Part shown: positions 42,450 through 44,305 of the stretch, one piece after another
How positions within the stretch are numbered: position 1 is the first letter of the stretch
How the letters are laid out: the number at the start of each line of letters is the position of its first letter
NCBI RefSeq assembly: GCF_026913015.1
Contig: NZ_JAPTYD010000028.1
Coordinates: forward strand, 1-44,305
Origin: Paracoccus benzoatiresistens
Lineage (GTDB): Bacteria > Pseudomonadota > Alphaproteobacteria > Rhodobacterales > Rhodobacteraceae
Direction of reading: 5' to 3'
DNA length: 44,305 nt
The notes under the pieces: model-generated
What the model saw: only the letters and a program-made list of their open reading frames with translations
Databases searched by the model: none
What the model was told of the DNA's origin: nothing
Position numbers and translations under genes: made by a program

Positions 42450-42662
42450 ATATCAACATGCAACGGCTGGAGGCCACCTCGCGGCGACAGACGGCGCGCT
42501 GGCTTTCGTTAGCGGCTTCATCGAAGGAGGGCAGGGGACTTGCGACCGCACGGTCCTGACCGAGGTGCTGCCTGATCAATGCTGGTACCGTCACTGTCAT
42601 TGGCAATCATGAACTGAACGCGATCCTGTTCCATCGCGGGCTAGGGGGCCGACGGCGAGAAA
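42450..42662 (+). pseudogene. Relic of a metallophosphoesterase gene
   Basis: In one rightward frame INAGTVTVIGNHELNAILFHR lies near 42577-42640 and carries the GNHE motif of calcineurin-like phosphoesterases. In another frame just before it, VSGFIEGGQGTCDRTVLTEVLP fits the preceding GDFxDRG region. Frame changes and the loss of both ends show that it is a remnant. The stretch from about 42010 to 42450 holds no other recognisable gene. Confidence 0.4.
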
Positions 42663-42687
42663 AACCGCAAGTAGGTAGAGAACTCAT

Positions 42688-43069
42688 TCAGGCCCAAGCA
42701 ATCACAATAGAGACCAGCGCCAGACTGGCCAGGTAGTTACGGGCCAGGCGGTCGTATCGGGTGGCGATACGGCGCCAGTTCTTGAGCCTTCCCCACATCC
42801 GCTCAACGACGTTGCGCCGCTTGTATGCTTTCCGATCGAGCGGAAAGGGAAAGGTGCGCGTGGCCAGGGAGGGGATCACCGCCTTGATGCGCCGGCGCTT
42901 GAGCCAGCGACGCAGGCTCATGGCATCATAGGCCTTGTCGGCAATCAGTCTTTTGGGACGGGAAAGTCCCTCCAGAAGCGGAACAGCCATATCAATGTCC
43001 GGGATGTTTCCGGGTGTCACGGCAAAGGCGACCGGTCGGCCCGTGACGCATCGGCCAGTGCATGGACTT
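42688..43069 (-). mobile_element. C-terminal fragment of an IS5-family (IS427-type) transposase
   Basis: The leftward frame encodes GRPVAFAVTPGNIPDIDMAVPLLEGL, then RLIADKAYDAMSLRRWL and, at the end, RRNVVERMWGRLKNWRRIATRYDRLARNYLASLAL, the typical C-terminal half of IS427-group DDE transposases. The 5' part is cut at about 43070 by the IS256-type remnant. An upstream piece (HALADAS) is in another frame. The element is defective. Confidence 0.85.
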
Positions 43070-43243
43070 GAGCTATGGCTGAATTTGGGTGACGCGGCTT
43101 GATCAGGCGGCGCGGCTTTGGCTGGCCTCGTCAGCGACGATGCCATCGGTGAATCTGACGCCTTCGATGACGCGTGGCAACTGGTTTGTGCCGTTAAGCT
43201 TACGCCACTTCTTCGATGCGGCCCGGACCAGGGTGAAGACCAT
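43070..43243 (-). mobile_element. 3' remnant of an IS256-family element, second copy
   Basis: Nearly identical to part of 1814-1987 but inverted. It encodes the end VFTLVRAASKKWRKLNG through IEGVRFTDGIVADEASQSRAA and the outer terminus GAGCTATGGCTGAATTTGGG. It breaks off at 43243, where another IS begins. It belongs to a different IS256 subgroup from the transposase that follows. Confidence 0.8.
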
Positions 43244-43343
43244 GGTCGTGTCTTGGAAGTGGTGGAAATTGGACGGTGGCGTAATCTCCGGGTGAACTGA
43301 CACCCACCCAACCGGCGGCGGCAACCGCCAGGGAGATCACGCC

Positions 43344-44305
43344 ATGAAGCAGAATACCGACAGCTCATCCTTTTCGCTACTGCCCGACGCAGGGGCGTAT
43401 GATCCGATCGAGGATCGCCTGCGGGCGAATGTCCGTGCCACCATTGAGGCCATGTTCGAAGAGGAACTGGCCGACTTTCTGGGTCGGCTTCGTTACGGCC
43501 GCGGCAATGAGCGGGCCAAGGGCTACCGCCACGGGCATCGCGATCGGCAGCTGACCGGCACATTCGGCACCGAGACAGTGCGGGTTCCTCGTGCCCGGAT
43601 CGAGAACGAAGCCGGCAAGATCACCGAATGGCGCTCGAAGGCACTGCCCCGCTACAGGCGGCTGACAAAGAAGGCCGAGGCCCTGATCGCAGCAGTCTAT
43701 CTGGCCGGCACCAATACCCGGCGTGTCAAGCGGGCGCTCTTTGGGCTGTTTGAAGGCGCCGTGAGCAAGGATGTGGTCAGCCGCGCCTGGCGCAAGGTGA
43801 AGGTCGACTGGGACGCATGGTCTGCCCGCGATCTGGCCGACGAAGAGATCGTGCGGCTCATTCTCGATGGCACCGTCATCAAGACCCGGCTGGACCGCAA
43901 GGCCACCAACATCTCGGTGCTGGCCGCGATTGGCGTGCGGCGCGATGGACAAAAGGTGCTGGTCTCGATCAGGAACATGGGCGGCGAAAGCACGGCTGCC
44001 TGGGGCAGCTTCCTCGCCGATCTGGACGCGCGAGGCCTAAGGCGCCCGGAGTTCGTGATCGTTGATGGTGCCCCTGGCCTTGAGGCTGCGCTTGTGGCGC
44101 TCTGGGGCGAGGAGCTGCCCATCCAGCGCTGCACGGTTCACAAGCACCGCAATCTGCTCGGCCATGCCCCCAAGCGCCTGCATGACGAGCTGACCGAAGA
44201 TTACCGCGACATGATCTATGCCGACACTGCCGCCGAGATCGAGAAGCGTCGCAAGGCTTTCCTCCGCAAATGGAAGCTGAAGTGCCGGGCCGTGGCCGAT
44301 AGCCT
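43344..44305 (+). CDS. IS256-family transposase, incomplete at window end
   Basis: A frame open from ATG 43344 to the window end (about 320 residues seen of an expected 400). GGGAGA lies upstream. It encodes MKQNTDSSSFSLLPDAGAYD at the start, then EELADFLGRLRYGRG and YRHGHRDRQL. DDE-type acids are expected in LILDGTVIKTRL (first Asp) and EFVIVDGAPGLEAAL (second Asp); the third acid would lie beyond the window. CTVHKHRNLL is the usual IS256 histidine segment. The element's left end lies between 43244 and 43343. Confidence 0.93.
   Translation, partial: MKQNTDSSSFSLLPDAGAYDPIEDRLRANVRATIEAMFEEELADFLGRLRYGRGNERAKGYRHGHRDRQLTGTFGTETVRVPRARIENEAGKITEWRSKALPRYRRLTKKAEALIAAVYLAGTNTRRVKRALFGLFEGAVSKDVVSRAWRKVKVDWDAWSARDLADEEIVRLILDGTVIKTRLDRKATNISVLAAIGVRRDGQKVLVSIRNMGGESTAAWGSFLADLDARGLRRPEFVIVDGAPGLEAALVALWGEELPIQRCTVHKHRNLLGHAPKRLHDELTEDYRDMIYADTAAEIEKRRKAFLRKWKLKCRAVADS

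Noticed and set aside
42022..42606. A 194-codon leftward frame
   Set aside because: No domain; the opposite strand carries phosphoesterase motifs in broken frames, which better explains the region.
1..44305. tRNA or rRNA genes
   Set aside because: No cloverleaf with a recognisable T-loop and no rRNA signature was seen on either strand by eye; a tRNA search program would settle this.

Overview
The window looks like part of a mobilizable or conjugative plasmid (or an integrated plasmid-like island) from an alphaproteobacterium, most probably a Rhodobacterales/Paracoccus-like or related lineage. The reasons are the alphaproteobacterial LexA operator (GTTC-N7-GTTC) at umuDC, a VirD2-type relaxase and VirD4-type coupling protein beside VirC1/VirC2-like genes, a DUF4167 protein, and a high-GC backbone. 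The genus cannot be fixed from the sequence alone. No replication initiator gene was recognised, and no virB/T4SS channel genes lie in the window.

Layout. 1-3.6 kb: the end of an IS21-type element, then a decayed large STAND/NACHT-like NTPase gene with a nuclease-like C-terminus, broken by a frameshift, an IS256-type remnant and a stop codon. 4-5.8 kb: a Phd/VapC-type toxin-antitoxin pair and an exopolysaccharide sugar transferase. 5.9-10.2 kb: a DUF4167 protein, SOS-regulated umuDC, a secreted protein gene interrupted by an 8-bp tandem repeat, and a BLUF photoreceptor. 10.5-15.4 kb: an IS110-family insertion sequence, two SDR genes, an NTF2-like gene and a LysR gene killed by one stop codon. 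15.7-19 kb: a DUF3768/ParB-like operon behind a long structured leader. 19-20 kb: a second vapBC pair with a palindromic operator, and DnaA-box-like sites. 20.7-27.9 kb: an ardC antirestriction operon behind a second copy of the same leader; ardC is split by a recombinase-in-trio (RIT) element with terminal inverted repeats and a 6-bp target duplication. 28-33 kb: a third, damaged vapBC and several small accessory genes. 33-40.3 kb: the transfer region. A leftward virC1-virC2-periplasmic protein operon and a rightward mobC-relaxase-virD4 operon are separated by 19 perfectly phased 13-bp iterons. 40.6-41.6 kb: a parA/small parB partition operon. 42-44.3 kb: nested IS5, IS256 and other fragments, ending inside an IS256-family transposase.

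How it fits together. The transfer genes, relaxase and a possible nic site sit to the right. To the left are genes typical of plasmid leading regions (large ParB-like protein, ArdC, UmuDC), which protect incoming DNA. Two of these operons share a 255-bp leader with identical landmark spacing and a hairpin whose stem has changed on both sides. I infer a shared early-expression control, possibly a single-stranded promoter. The most unusual items are this paired leader, the 13-bp iteron array beside virC1/virC2, the 8-bp repeat switch, and the precisely definable RIT insertion in ardC.
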